Below, piece by piece: positions 34,814 through 44,191 of a stretch of DNA of 64,000 nucleotides. Below the pieces are notes generated by a model that was not told the origin of the DNA, searched no databases, and saw only the letters and a program-made list of their open reading frames with translations. Positions within the stretch are counted from its first letter, which is position 1; each line of letters starts with the position of its first letter. The position numbers and the translations under genes are program-made. Source of the DNA: Novosphingobium terrae (GTDB lineage Bacteria > Pseudomonadota > Alphaproteobacteria > Sphingomonadales > Sphingomonadaceae); NCBI RefSeq assembly GCF_017163935.1, contig NZ_JABVZR010000001.1, positions 2,728,001 through 2,792,000 of the forward strand, given 5' to 3'.

Positions 34814-36051
34814 TTCTGGGAGAACACAGACAGAGGGATGCTCTTCGCCATCGCCCGGTAACCTTCGGGCGATGGGTGGAGATGATCGCCACTGTCATAG
34901 GCGGGCAGCAGGCGGTCGGGCCGGGCCGGATCGCGCATGGCAGAATCGAAATCCACCACCGCGTCGAAATGGCCCTTTTCCCGAATCCAGCGGTTGACGG
35001 CCTGCCGGTCCGTCTCATTGCGCGCATCGGGGTGGTAATAGGCATTGCCCATAAAGGGCAGCACCGTCGCGCCGATCGCCTTGATCCCCCGCCCATGCGC
35101 CCGCGCGATGATCTGGCGATAGGCGCCGATCATCTGCGCAACCAGCGCCTGATGCGCTGCCTCATCCACCGGAGCGTCGCGGGTCAGCGTGCCGATATCG
35201 TTGATGCCTTCCAGCACCACCACCCAGCCGGCGCCCGGCTGCACCAGCACATCGCGGTCCAGCCGTGAGAGCGCATTGGGGCCCAGCCCGTCATGCAGCA
35301 GCCGGTTGCCGCCGATGCCCTGATTGACGATGGCGAGGCCGCGCGTCGCCGGATCGGCCTGCAGGCGGCGGGCCAGATCATCGGTCCAGCGGTCATTGGC
35401 GTCATCGGTGGCGCCATGGCCGTCGGTGATGGAATCGCCCAGCGCCACGATCAGGCGCGGCGCCTCGCAGCGTGAAACCTCCAGCCCGGAAAGCGTGAAC
35501 CAGTGCTGGAACGTCTTTGCCCCTGCCAGATCGGCATCACCCAGATGATCGCCCGCCAGCAGCCATGAGGTGGCGCGCGATCCGGGGTGAGAGGTCTGCC
35601 CCTGTGGATCCTGCGCATAATGCAGGGTGATTGCCAGATCGTCGAAAGCGCGGATGGGCAGAGCGACGGGATCGGAAAGATACTCCGCCCCGGCGGGGAT
35701 GGTCACGCCCGCCTGCCCGTCAAAGCGCAGCGCAATCAGCGAGGCCGGATCGATCGCCGCGCTGCCCGCCTTCACCGCACGGGCCAGAGTGGCACCATCG
35801 ATGCGCAAAGGCGCCGTGCCATTCACATTGGAGAGCCTGATGCGCAGCCCCGTCCCGCCGATGGAAGGGCGGATGATCTGCCGCAGCGTCGCCCCGCCGA
35901 AACTGCCAGCAGGCAAGGCATTGTCCCCCGTGGGCACCATCTGCGAGGACGCCCAGCCTGCCACCCATTGCGGCGCGCATGGCGCCGCATGGGCCGCGAA
36001 AGGCGACAGGGCCAGCACCGAAGCAAGCGCGGCGCGCAGGGCAGGATTCAT
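34810..36051 (-). CDS. SGNH/GDSL-type esterase, secreted
   Basis: A 413-aa exported hydrolase. The start at 36051 has GGAGG 8 nt upstream; 36057 is an alternative. A signal peptide (LRAALASVLALSPFAAHA) is followed by a beta-rich N-terminal domain, then the SGNH blocks: GDSITDGHG (catalytic Ser), GIGGNRLL, GINDIG and the C-terminal DHLHPS with the Asp-x-x-His pair. Enzymes of this layout often deacetylate plant polysaccharides. It lies directly downstream of the island's TonB receptor (74 nt), so removal of acetyl groups from imported xylan fragments is a reasonable inference. Confidence 0.88.
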   Translation of the reverse strand: MNPALRAALASVLALSPFAAHAAPCAPQWVAGWASSQMVPTGDNALPAGSFGGATLRQIIRPSIGGTGLRIRLSNVNGTAPLRIDGATLARAVKAGSAAIDPASLIALRFDGQAGVTIPAGAEYLSDPVALPIRAFDDLAITLHYAQDPQGQTSHPGSRATSWLLAGDHLGDADLAGAKTFQHWFTLSGLEVSRCEAPRLIVALGDSITDGHGATDDANDRWTDDLARRLQADPATRGLAIVNQGIGGNRLLHDGLGPNALSRLDRDVLVQPGAGWVVVLEGINDIGTLTRDAPVDEAAHQALVAQMIGAYRQIIARAHGRGIKAIGATVLPFMGNAYYHPDARNETDRQAVNRWIREKGHFDAVVDFDSAMRDPARPDRLLPAYDSGDHLHPSPEGYRAMAKSIPLSVFSQN

Positions 36052-36076
36052 CAGCATCACCTCCGGCATACGGAAA

Positions 36077-36099
36077 GGACCGGGTTTCACGCCCGGCCC
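36077..36099 (-). other. hairpin between TonB receptor and esterase genes
   Basis: CCGGG (36080-36084) and CCCGG (36092-36096) pair around a 7-nt loop, with two further outer pairs after one mismatch. There is no T-run on the coding strand. It may mark a processing site that lowers esterase relative to receptor expression. Confidence 0.4.
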
Positions 36100-36125
36100 T
36101 TCCCTTTTTCACACTCTTCGGATCG

Positions 36126-39100
36126 TCAGAACTTCTCGCGCAGACCCAGCGAATAGGTCGTGCCCGGATTGTAGTCCGAATAGGTCACGTTCTTATACTG
36201 CAGATAGGTGCGGATATGCGCCTTGGTCAGATTGGTGACGTTGAAGGAGACCGTGGGAAGCAGCGTGCTGCCGCCGAAGATCTTCTGCAGGTCGAGGTTG
36301 GAGGAGAAATCCAGCTCCTTGTGCACGTCATTGTAGATCGCGAAATTGTTGAGCCCGTTCTGGGGGCCCGCTGCCGCCAGCGAACCGCCGGTGAAGTTGT
36401 ACAGCAGTCGCGCCGACACGCCCTTGTGATCGTAATAGAGCGTCAGGTTGTAGGTCGTGTGGGCCACACCCGTCGCGATCACGGCGGGCACGCTGGCGCT
36501 CGACTGGTCGATCACGGTGACGTTGCCGATCACGCCCAGACCCTTGATGCCATGGCCATGCGGCGCAAGGATGAAGTCCAGCGGCTGAACAACCGTGAAT
36601 TCAGCGCCGTTGATCACCAGATTGCCGGCATTGACCTGCTCGGTGATGTTGATCGGCGAGTTGGCAGCGCCGGTCGGGTAGCTGTTGAGGATCGTCGCCT
36701 GTCCGGTGGTCACCGTGTTGATGTTGACGCCATAGGGAGCCAAAGCGCTGAAGGTGCTGGCAATGTTGGCCGACTGGGTGAAGCCGGTGATCGACTTGCG
36801 ATAGGCGGCAACCGCGATGTAGCCTTCCTTGCCGGTATAATATTCAAAGCCCAGGTCGAGGTTCTTTGACAGATAGGGCGCCAGCGCCGGATTGCCGATC
36901 GAAGCCTGATAGGCCGAAATGTCGGAGAAGTTCACACCCGGCAGCATCGCATTGGGGTCCGGACGGGTCAAAGTCTTGGACCAGGATGCGCGGAACACCG
37001 CATGGCGGCCCAGCGCGAAGTCCGCCGTGAAGGCCGGCAGCGCATAGCTGTAGCTGTTGTAGGTGTTGATGAAGTTGAAGGCGCCAATGCCCACCGTGGG
37101 GTAATAACCGCCGCTGGTCAGCGAAGCGTTCTGCTGGGTGATGGCGCCATTGGCGACATAGCCGCCGATGCGCTGGTTGGTGTGGATGAAGCGCACGCCA
37201 CCGTTCAGGCGCAGCGTGTTGTCACCGAATTCGAACTTGTCATCGGCTTCGATATAGGCGCCGAAGTTCTTTTCCTCATACTGGCCCGAATTGGCGCCGG
37301 TGTTCGAGGCGGTCGAGAAAGGCGCGCTGGCATTGTACTGGGCATAGTTCGACGCGGCAGCAAAGGCCGGCCAGTTGACGGTGATGAAACCGCGCGGCCC
37401 GGGCATCAGATAGTTGGCCAGCGAGGCCTGCGGGATCAGCGAGCCCAGATACTGGACCGAACCCGTCGCCCCCGCCGTCGCGCCCGTGCCATAGCCCGGA
37501 TACAGCGCTGCGGCCGAACCCGGCGCATTCAGGCCAAGGCAGGCAGGCTGCGTGTTGGGCGACTGCATCGCCACATTGGGCTGATTGCCGCAAACCGCAT
37601 TCTGCCACAGCGTGCTGTTGTCCATGGCGTAGATGTTGCGGTAATTGTCATCATAGGCGGCGCCCACGCGCACCACGATATCACCGTGATCCCAGCGCAG
37701 ATTGCCGCGGATGCCCTTGGTCGTGGTCTGGCGGCGTTCGTCCTGCAGATTGACGCGGCCGCCATTCCAGTTGAAGTTCGCCGGATTGTCGAGATCCGTG
37801 CTGGAGGCAATGTTGATGTTGCCGTTGTTGTTGGTGTAATTGACGGTGTCGCCCGAACCCAGCACCGTCGAGACCAGCACCGAAGGCGACTGGCGGTAGA
37901 AGCTGCTGTGCGTGACATCACCGCGAACATCGATCTTCAGATGGTTGGTGATCTGATACTCACCGCCCGGATTGAAGCCGTAATAGGTCAGCTGTTCGTC
38001 ATAGGGACGATATTCGAGGAAGGACTGCGAATTGGCGAAGGTGCCCGAGGTCACCACGCCATTGCTGTCCACCTGCAGGCCGATCGGGATGGCGCTGCCA
38101 TTGCGGCCCACCCAGTCCATATCGATGCGCTGTTCCTGGTTGCGCGCCTTGGACAGCATGCTGTCGAGGTAGAGATGCAGCCCGTTGTCGTCGCCCTTAT
38201 ACTCCAGCGAGACGACGCCGGTGATGCGCTTGCGCGAACCCCATTCGTTGAACTCGCGGCCCAGACGAGGGATCAGTGCCTGGTTGAGCTGGGTGATCGT
38301 CAGGCCCGGGTTCAGCGCCAGCAGCGCCGCCTGATTGAGCGCGCTGCCCGTCACCAGACCATTGCCCGCGCCTGCCGGAACGGTGGCGGGGATGCTCCAG
38401 GTGCTGCCGTTGCTGCCGGTGCCATTGATGTTGTTGCGCGAGGAGGTGGTGTTCTGCGCGGCGGACAGGTTCGGCTCGGTCCAGCCCACCGACTCAAAGC
38501 CGTTGGAATTGACCTGATTGCTGATGCCCGAAACGCCGATCAGAATGCCGAACTCGCCCTTGGTGCTGCTGAACACCGCCGCGCCCTTATAGCCGGGCGT
38601 CTTGGCATTGGTGTTGTAGAGCCCGTCCATCGAGAGGCTGAAATGCGTGCCCGGCTTGTCGAAGGGATGCGCCATGCGCAGATCGATCGAACCGGCGGCG
38701 CCGCCTTCCAGAATGTCAGCGCGCGAGCTTTTCTCGACGGTGATCGAGGTGAACAGCTCGGTCGGGAAATAGTTGAGGTCGACCTGACGGCCCGTGCCCG
38801 AACCATCGGCGGTGCCGGTCGAGCCGATCATGATCGCCGCGCCGTTCAGCGTCACCTGCGTGAAGGCAGAACCCAGGCCACGAATGGCAGCGTTCACACC
38901 CTCGCCATCATTGTCGCGGTTGATGGTCACGCCCGGCACGCGGCTCAGCGATTCAGCGATGTTCGAATCCGGGAACTTGCCGATGTCTTCGGCCAGAATG
39001 GTTTCGGTCAGGCCGATGTTGTTCTTCTTGATCTCGGCAGAGCGCTGAAGGCTGGCGCGATAGCCGGTCACGATGATTTCATTGGCCGCATCCTGATCGG

Positions 39101-39224
39101 GCTGCGCAGCCGGAGCGCTCGCCTGTGCGGCAGGCGCCTGAGCAAAAGCCGGCATGGCCAGAAAGCCGAAGCTGGAAACACCCGTCGCAAGGCCCAACAT
39201 GATGGCCGTTTTCTTATATGTCAT
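36126..39224 (-). CDS. TonB-dependent receptor of the xylan island
   Basis: A 1032-aa outer-membrane receptor. The start at 39224 (MTYKKTAIMLGLATG) has AGGGGTAGG upstream. A signal peptide ends near AFAQ. A TonB box-like NEIIVTGYRASLQRS is followed by the plug motif AEDIGKFPDSNIAESLSRVP and the VTINRDNDGEGVNAAIRGLG block typical of the Xanthomonas/Caulobacter carbohydrate-receptor subfamily. The last residue is Phe (LREKF). Next to glycosidases and under a LacI-type operator, it most likely imports (glucurono)xylo-oligosaccharides. The promoter-to-start distance looks to be about 400 nt and holds a short ORF. Confidence 0.93.
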   Translation of the reverse strand: MTYKKTAIMLGLATGVSSFGFLAMPAFAQAPAAQASAPAAQPDQDAANEIIVTGYRASLQRSAEIKKNNIGLTETILAEDIGKFPDSNIAESLSRVPGVTINRDNDGEGVNAAIRGLGSAFTQVTLNGAAIMIGSTGTADGSGTGRQVDLNYFPTELFTSITVEKSSRADILEGGAAGSIDLRMAHPFDKPGTHFSLSMDGLYNTNAKTPGYKGAAVFSSTKGEFGILIGVSGISNQVNSNGFESVGWTEPNLSAAQNTTSSRNNINGTGSNGSTWSIPATVPAGAGNGLVTGSALNQAALLALNPGLTITQLNQALIPRLGREFNEWGSRKRITGVVSLEYKGDDNGLHLYLDSMLSKARNQEQRIDMDWVGRNGSAIPIGLQVDSNGVVTSGTFANSQSFLEYRPYDEQLTYYGFNPGGEYQITNHLKIDVRGDVTHSSFYRQSPSVLVSTVLGSGDTVNYTNNNGNINIASSTDLDNPANFNWNGGRVNLQDERRQTTTKGIRGNLRWDHGDIVVRVGAAYDDNYRNIYAMDNSTLWQNAVCGNQPNVAMQSPNTQPACLGLNAPGSAAALYPGYGTGATAGATGSVQYLGSLIPQASLANYLMPGPRGFITVNWPAFAAASNYAQYNASAPFSTASNTGANSGQYEEKNFGAYIEADDKFEFGDNTLRLNGGVRFIHTNQRIGGYVANGAITQQNASLTSGGYYPTVGIGAFNFINTYNSYSYALPAFTADFALGRHAVFRASWSKTLTRPDPNAMLPGVNFSDISAYQASIGNPALAPYLSKNLDLGFEYYTGKEGYIAVAAYRKSITGFTQSANIASTFSALAPYGVNINTVTTGQATILNSYPTGAANSPINITEQVNAGNLVINGAEFTVVQPLDFILAPHGHGIKGLGVIGNVTVIDQSSASVPAVIATGVAHTTYNLTLYYDHKGVSARLLYNFTGGSLAAAGPQNGLNNFAIYNDVHKELDFSSNLDLQKIFGGSTLLPTVSFNVTNLTKAHIRTYLQYKNVTYSDYNPGTTYSLGLREKF

Positions 39225-39390
39225 ATGCCTACCCCTGATTCCCATGCATGTGCGGCGCGGATGGCGGGCCTGAACCAGCCCGGGCGCCCGATTTCATTAT
39301 GGCCGGCCCGCTTGCACACGCGCCGACAGCCCTCCGCCCCCTGATGTTTCAGCGTGCGGGTTGCAGATGGTTACGTCCTGATGATCGGCG

Positions 39391-39430
39391 GCCTGACGAT
39401 CGGGCCTGTGTGAAGCCCTTGTCGTCAGGC
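39391..39430 (-). other. hairpin in the receptor leader
   Basis: GCCTGACGA (39391-39399) and TCGTCAGGC (39422-39430) are perfect 9-bp arms with a 22-nt loop. It lies between the 34-codon leader ORF and the receptor start, where it could influence read-through or translation. Confidence 0.45.
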
Positions 39431-39453
39431 GACCCGTGTGAGGCCGAACGCCT

Positions 39454-39558
39454 CTAGGCGGCGCCCTTCCCTGTCAGACGCATGCCAAGGGGTCCCTTCC
39501 CGGCAAGGCGGCGAACAAGGCTGGAGCGAACGCAGGTGCGTTGGTGTTTGCTGAACAT
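39454..39558 (-). CDS. 34-aa basic leader peptide upstream of TonB receptor
   Basis: A complete short ORF with AGGAGAG (39563-39569) 4 nt before the ATG and a TAG stop. The peptide starts MFSKHQRTCVRSSLVRRLAG and is strongly basic (about ten Lys/Arg, no acidic residue). It lies on the receptor strand, after the LacI-type operator and 229 nt before the receptor ATG. It could be a regulatory leader peptide, a small protein, or chance. No repeated-codon attenuation pattern was seen. Confidence 0.45.
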   Translation of the reverse strand: MFSKHQRTCVRSSLVRRLAGKGPLGMRLTGKGAA

Positions 39559-39615
39559 CGGCCTCTCCTGAGCGCTATCCCCGGCCCTGTCTGTTTCGAG
39601 CCTTTGTACTGGTTT

Positions 39616-39666
39616 GTGATAGCGCTATCACTGCTTGGTGTTTACTCCGACCACTCCGCCTGTCAA
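39616..39666 (-). promoter_or_regulatory. LacI-type operator and promoter of the TonB receptor
   Basis: GTGATAGCGCTATCAC (39616-39631) is a perfect 16-bp palindrome of the LacI type. On the minus strand a TTGACA -35 box lies at 39661-39666. A weak TAAACA about 16 nt later would serve as -10, so the operator would cover the transcription start. The same 14-bp core recurs at 60355-60368. Confidence 0.72.
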
Positions 39667-39681
39667 GCAAAGATCGCAAGC

Positions 39682-41310
39682 CTATTGGTAGCGATACAAT
39701 TTTATCCGCTGGATCTGGAATTCCCCGGGCGCGAGCTGGATGTGCCGCCCCTGGTGAGTCTGGTCGCCATTGAGCAGACGGCCCGCAATCCAGCGGTGTT
39801 GGGCGTCGAAATGCCCCTCCCAAGCGCTGTCGATTCCGGCAAGGCGCCCACCGGGCCCGACAGGCTCAAAGGTAACGGTAACACCCTGCCCTGCCACGAT
39901 ATAGTCTTCCGGCCCGGTCTGCACGATCACCGCCCCGGCCTTGCCGGTTTCAGGCGTGGCCTCGGGCTTGACGATATCGGCAAAGCTGACGGTGAAGCGG
40001 TAATCGCCGATCCGCTCGGTAACGGGCTCATAGATCAGCGTGCCATCGTAAAGCGCGCGCGGTCGGAAGGCCGACATGCGCCCCAAGCCCTGCGCGCCGA
40101 GAATCTCGGGCGAGATCTGCTCCAGCACGTCATAGGCCCCGGCCAGAGCGCCCGGTTTCTCATCGACCGATTCGATGGAGAAGGGCCCGAAGCCGATCGC
40201 ATCCAGCTTGCCGATGGCATAGAAGGCATTGCCCGGCACCTGCGGGTGATCGGCATTGTTGGCTTCGGGAATGAACAGCGGATTGTCGGGCCGCTTGTAG
40301 GTGTTCACGATATCAACGAAGTTGGTGAAATAGATATCGGGCGCCAGAAAATCGAGCGCAGGCGCCGCGGCCTTCCAGACATCGATCAGATGCGGCAAGG
40401 GGCCGCCGCTGGGATATTCACCGGGCGCGCGTCCGGGCCGGTTGAGCGCCACATTGACATACATCGGCAGGTCGTAAGCACCTTTCCCCGCGCGCGTCAG
40501 CCCATCGGCGAAGCGCGCGTAATGCCATGCGGTGAAGATTTCCTCCGACGCCGTGCCCGGCCCGAACACCTCGGCCCATGTGCCGCTGGTTTTGGCGCCA
40601 TTGTCCTCCCAGCGCTGACGCATGGCGGGGACCAGCGTATCGTGATGCTGCTGGAGGTAGGTCATCAGCTCGGCGGGCACTTGGCCGCGATAGGCGGCAT
40701 CGGCCTGCGCGCTGTAATCGCGCGCCACCGGCAGCATGCCGATCTCATTTTCCACCTGCACCATCAGCACGGTGTTCTGCTGGGCATCCACCGCCTTGAT
40801 ATGGGCGAGCAGCGCGGCGAAGATCTTCTGATCCGCCGCAAGGGTCGCGGGCGCCATGGAGGAAAGGATATCCACCCCCTGCCCGCTCGGCAGTTGAGCG
40901 CGCGGGAAACGGGCCTGATCCCGCTTCACCCAGGCAGGCACATAGGTCGACATGGAATTCTTCCACGCCCCGAACCACAGAAACACCAGATGCAGATTGT
41001 TGGCCCGCGCGTTGCGGATCAGCGTATCGACGCTGGACCAGTCATACTGGCCTTCCTTGGGCTCGATCAGCTCCCAGGAGACCGGCGCCAGCACGGTGTT
41101 GAGATGCATGGCGCGCAGGCGCTTCCAGTGGGGGGCCATATAGGCCTCACTGGTGTCGCTGCTGTTGCCGAGTTCGCCAGCCAGCAGCAGCATGGGCTTG
41201 CCCTGCACCTGCAACTGGGTGGCGGTGCCCTGTTTCACCAGCCTGGGCGCATCGGCCAGAGCGGGCGTTGCGACCAGGGAAAGGGCCGCCGCACAAGACA
41301 GCAATTTCAT
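39682..41310 (-). CDS. GH35-like beta-galactosidase (DUF5597 type)
   Basis: A secreted glycosidase of 542 aa. The start at 41310 (MKLLSCAAALSLVATPALAD) overlaps the upstream TGA by one base, with AAGGA in the end of that gene. A signal peptide precedes a TIM barrel: MHLNTVLAPVSWELIEPKEG, LHLVFLWFGAWKNSMSTYVP, and MVQVENEIG, where Glu189 corresponds to the GH35 acid/base. A later FIPEANN may hold the nucleophile. The C-terminal domain is beta-rich. GH35-like enzymes of this group occur in hemicellulose loci and may remove galactose or arabinose side chains. It is the last gene of the seven-gene operon. Confidence 0.83.
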   Translation of the reverse strand: MKLLSCAAALSLVATPALADAPRLVKQGTATQLQVQGKPMLLLAGELGNSSDTSEAYMAPHWKRLRAMHLNTVLAPVSWELIEPKEGQYDWSSVDTLIRNARANNLHLVFLWFGAWKNSMSTYVPAWVKRDQARFPRAQLPSGQGVDILSSMAPATLAADQKIFAALLAHIKAVDAQQNTVLMVQVENEIGMLPVARDYSAQADAAYRGQVPAELMTYLQQHHDTLVPAMRQRWEDNGAKTSGTWAEVFGPGTASEEIFTAWHYARFADGLTRAGKGAYDLPMYVNVALNRPGRAPGEYPSGGPLPHLIDVWKAAAPALDFLAPDIYFTNFVDIVNTYKRPDNPLFIPEANNADHPQVPGNAFYAIGKLDAIGFGPFSIESVDEKPGALAGAYDVLEQISPEILGAQGLGRMSAFRPRALYDGTLIYEPVTERIGDYRFTVSFADIVKPEATPETGKAGAVIVQTGPEDYIVAGQGVTVTFEPVGPGGRLAGIDSAWEGHFDAQHRWIAGRLLNGDQTHQGRHIQLAPGEFQIQRIKLYRYQ

Positions 41311-42782
41311 CACGAAACATCCTTGCAAAGAGCCAGCGCGGCCAGCGCGCCCTGCGTTTCCAGAAGGGTGAGCCAGCGGACCAATGCTGCGCGGAATGCT
41401 GCATGGTTTTGCAACGCGAGCGGCACGACGGCCTCAAGCCCCAGCACGGCATCCACCCGGGCTTCGGCATCCTTGGCCCCGGCCAGACGCTGCGCGATCA
41501 CCCCGGCCAGCGGATCATCGATGGCGAAGGTTTCACCCCTGTCATTGCGCCCGGCCTGCCAGCGAATCCAGCCCGCCACCGCCAGAGACAAGGCCTCGAT
41601 CCCCTGCCCCGCCGCCAGCCTTGCGGCGATCGGCGCCAGCAGACGTTGCGGCAGCTTCTGAGAGCCATCCATGGCGATCTGATGCGTGCGATGCATCAAC
41701 GTGGGATTGTCAAAGCGCGCCATCAACGCTTGGCGATAGGCGGCGATGTCCAGCTCCGGCGGGGGCGACAGAGTGGTCTGCGCCTCATCCCATAGTTGTT
41801 CGACAAAAGCGCGGGCCTCGGGGCGTTCCAGCACCTCATGCACATGCGCGAGGCCCGCCAGACCGCCCAGATAGGCGATGCCGCTATGCGCGCCATTGAG
41901 CAAGCGCAGTTTAGCCTCCTCCCATGGGGCGACGGCGGCGGTCAGTTGTACGCCCGCGCCGAAGGCAGGGCGAGGCCCGCAGAAATGGTCCTCGGTCACC
42001 CATTGGGTGAAGGGCTCGGTCTTGACCATGGCTCGGTCTTCTACGCCGAGGCGCTGCGCCAGATCGGCAATATCCTGCTCCGTGGTGGCAGGCACGATGC
42101 GGTCCACCATGGTTTCAGGGAAAGCGCCATAGGCCTCGATCCACACGGCAAGGTCAGGATCGTGATGCCGCGCCAGAGCCAGCACCCCGCCGCGCAGCCG
42201 CGAACCATTGTGCGGCAGATTGTCGCAGGAGATCGCGGTGAAGGGCTTGAGCCCCGCCGCCCGGCGCATGGCCAATGCTGCAACGATATAGCCCAAAGCG
42301 GTTTGCGGCTTTTCCAGCGACAAGAGGTCTGCCGCCAGCTGCGCATCATCCTCGATCAGCGCGCCGCTGGATGGGTCCAGCTTGTAGCCCTTTTCGGTGA
42401 TGGTCAGAGTGACGATATGGGTGTCCGGCGCGGCCATCACGGCCAGCAATTCCGCCGGAGCCTCCGGCGCGATCAGCACCTTTTGCACCGCGCCCATGAT
42501 GCGGGCGGTCAGGGCCGCGCCATCGCGCACCAGCATGGTGTAAAGCCCATCTTGAGGCACCATCTGATCGCGCACTGTGGGCGAACGCAAGGACGCCGCC
42601 ACAATGCCCCAGCGCAGATCGCCAGCGGCCAGCACATCATCGAACACTGCCGCCTGATGCGCGCGGTGAAAAGCGCCGATGCCCAGATGGATGACACCGG
42701 TCTTCACCGCGCCGCGATCATAGGAGGGGCGCAGCACATCGCCTGGCAGCTGGCTCAGCGTGGCTTCGGAAAGACGCGTCAC
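41310..42782 (-). CDS. uxuB: fructuronate reductase (mannitol dehydrogenase family)
   Basis: A 490-aa NAD-dependent polyol dehydrogenase. In this setting it reduces D-fructuronate to D-mannonate. The GTG at 42782 overlaps the UxaC stop (GTGA) and is chosen over an unsupported longer frame. Family marks: GVIHLGIGAFHRAHQAAVFD (Rossmann N-terminus), VTLTITEKGY, FTAISCDNLPHNG, and the catalytic Lys in the APWEEAKLRLLNGAHS region. Members also include mannitol, altronate and arabinitol dehydrogenases; the flanking UxaC and ManD genes point to UxuB. Confidence 0.9.
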   Translation of the reverse strand: MTRLSEATLSQLPGDVLRPSYDRGAVKTGVIHLGIGAFHRAHQAAVFDDVLAAGDLRWGIVAASLRSPTVRDQMVPQDGLYTMLVRDGAALTARIMGAVQKVLIAPEAPAELLAVMAAPDTHIVTLTITEKGYKLDPSSGALIEDDAQLAADLLSLEKPQTALGYIVAALAMRRAAGLKPFTAISCDNLPHNGSRLRGGVLALARHHDPDLAVWIEAYGAFPETMVDRIVPATTEQDIADLAQRLGVEDRAMVKTEPFTQWVTEDHFCGPRPAFGAGVQLTAAVAPWEEAKLRLLNGAHSGIAYLGGLAGLAHVHEVLERPEARAFVEQLWDEAQTTLSPPPELDIAAYRQALMARFDNPTLMHRTHQIAMDGSQKLPQRLLAPIAARLAAGQGIEALSLAVAGWIRWQAGRNDRGETFAIDDPLAGVIAQRLAGAKDAEARVDAVLGLEAVVPLALQNHAAFRAALVRWLTLLETQGALAALALCKDVS

Positions 42783-44191
42783 AGCCGATACGCCTGCTTG
42801 GCCAGCCCATAGGACAGCGCATGGGCCAAGTCGAAAGCTTCGTCCTCCTCGATGCGGTGTTCGGCCACCAGACGGGCGAGGAAGCCGCAATCCATCCGCC
42901 GCGCCACATCATGCCGCGCAGGGATTGAGAGGAAGGCGCGCGTATCGTCGTTGAAGCCCACCGTGTTGTAGAAACCGGCGGTCTCGGTGACGTTTTCGCG
43001 GAAGCGGCGCATGCCTTCCGGGCTGTCATGGAACCACCAGGGCGGACCCAGCTTCAGCGCGGGATAGTGCCCCGCCAGCGGCGCCAGTTCGCGGGCATAA
43101 ACATCCTCATCCAGCGTAAAGAGGATCAGCGTCAGGCGCGGATCATTGCCATAGAGGTCCAGCAACGGCTTCAAAGCGCGCACAAACTCGCCCGGCATCG
43201 GGATATCACCGCCCTTGTCACGCCCGAAGCGGCCCAAAACCGCATCGTTGTGGCTGCGCCAGACGCCGGGGTGAAGCTGCATCACCATGCCGTCCTCGAT
43301 CGACATGCGCGCCATTTCCACCAGCATATGGCCGCGGAAGAGTTCGGCCTCCGCCGCGCTGACGGGGCCTGCCATCACCTTGGCGTAAAGCGCCTCGATC
43401 TCGGGGCGCGAGAGATGCGCGGTGAAGGCCGTGGGATGGCCGTGATCGGTGCTGGTGGCGCCCGCCGCGCGGAAATCGGCGCGGCGCTTTTCATGAGCGC
43501 GCAAGTAACCGGCGAAGCTGCCGACATCCTCGCCCGTCATGGCGCAGAAGGCTGTCACCTTTTCGATAAAGCGCGGATCGTCCGGGTCCATCACCGGGTC
43601 GGGGCGATAGGCGGTGACAACCTTGCCGCCCCAGCCGCTCTCACGGATCGCCTTGTGGTGGGTCAGCGGGTCCAGAGGCCCCTCGGTGGTGGCGATGGCC
43701 TCGATGTTGAAGCGCTCGAACAGGGCGCGGGGGCGGAATTCGGGGGTTTGCAGCGCGGCGTCGATGGTGTCGTAATAGAGGCTGGCGGTGGCTGGTTCCA
43801 GCCGCACATCAATGCCGAAAACCTGCGTAAAAACATAGTCCAGCCACATGCGCGAGGGGGTGCCCGCGAACAAATGGTAATGGGCGGCAAAGCGATCCCA
43901 TATGGCGCGCGAATCGCTTTCGGTGGGGCTGCCATCGACCGTCGGGATGCCCAGTTGATCCAGCCCGACGCCCTGACTCATCAGCATACGGAAGACGTAA
44001 TGGTCCGGCACGATCAGCAGATCAGAGGGGTTCGCGAAAGGCTCGTTATAGGCGAACCACGCCGGGTCGGTATGGCCGTGCGGGCTGATGATCGGCAGGT
44101 CGCTGACGGTGGCGTAAAGCGCCCGGGCGATATCGCGGGTGCGCGTTTCAGCCGGAAACAGGCGATCAGGATGGAGGCGAAGGGGCTTCAT
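42779..44191 (-). CDS. uxaC: glucuronate isomerase
   Basis: A 470-aa isomerase that converts D-glucuronate to D-fructuronate (and galacturonate to tagaturonate). The start at 44191 (MKPLRLHPDRLF) overlaps the transporter stop (ATGA); the frame is open further but non-coding. Amidohydrolase-like marks: ISPHGHTDPAWFA (metal His residues), LDYVFTQVFG, STDHGHPTAFTAHL, MVMQLHPGVWRSHND and VGFNDDTRAF near the C-terminus. Length matches the family. The gene is coupled on both sides by 4-nt overlaps. Confidence 0.95.
   Translation of the reverse strand: MKPLRLHPDRLFPAETRTRDIARALYATVSDLPIISPHGHTDPAWFAYNEPFANPSDLLIVPDHYVFRMLMSQGVGLDQLGIPTVDGSPTESDSRAIWDRFAAHYHLFAGTPSRMWLDYVFTQVFGIDVRLEPATASLYYDTIDAALQTPEFRPRALFERFNIEAIATTEGPLDPLTHHKAIRESGWGGKVVTAYRPDPVMDPDDPRFIEKVTAFCAMTGEDVGSFAGYLRAHEKRRADFRAAGATSTDHGHPTAFTAHLSRPEIEALYAKVMAGPVSAAEAELFRGHMLVEMARMSIEDGMVMQLHPGVWRSHNDAVLGRFGRDKGGDIPMPGEFVRALKPLLDLYGNDPRLTLILFTLDEDVYARELAPLAGHYPALKLGPPWWFHDSPEGMRRFRENVTETAGFYNTVGFNDDTRAFLSIPARHDVARRMDCGFLARLVAEHRIEEDEAFDLAHALSYGLAKQAYRL

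Noticed and set aside
37002..39344. Plus-strand open frame of about 780 codons antisense to the TonB receptor
   Set aside because: The minus-strand receptor shows signal peptide, TonB box, plug and C-terminal Phe; the antisense translation has no structure.
39541..41661. Plus-strand open frame of about 700 codons antisense to the GH35-like gene
   Set aside because: It mirrors the codon periodicity of the real minus-strand gene, has no recognisable domain and is typical of GC-rich antisense frames.
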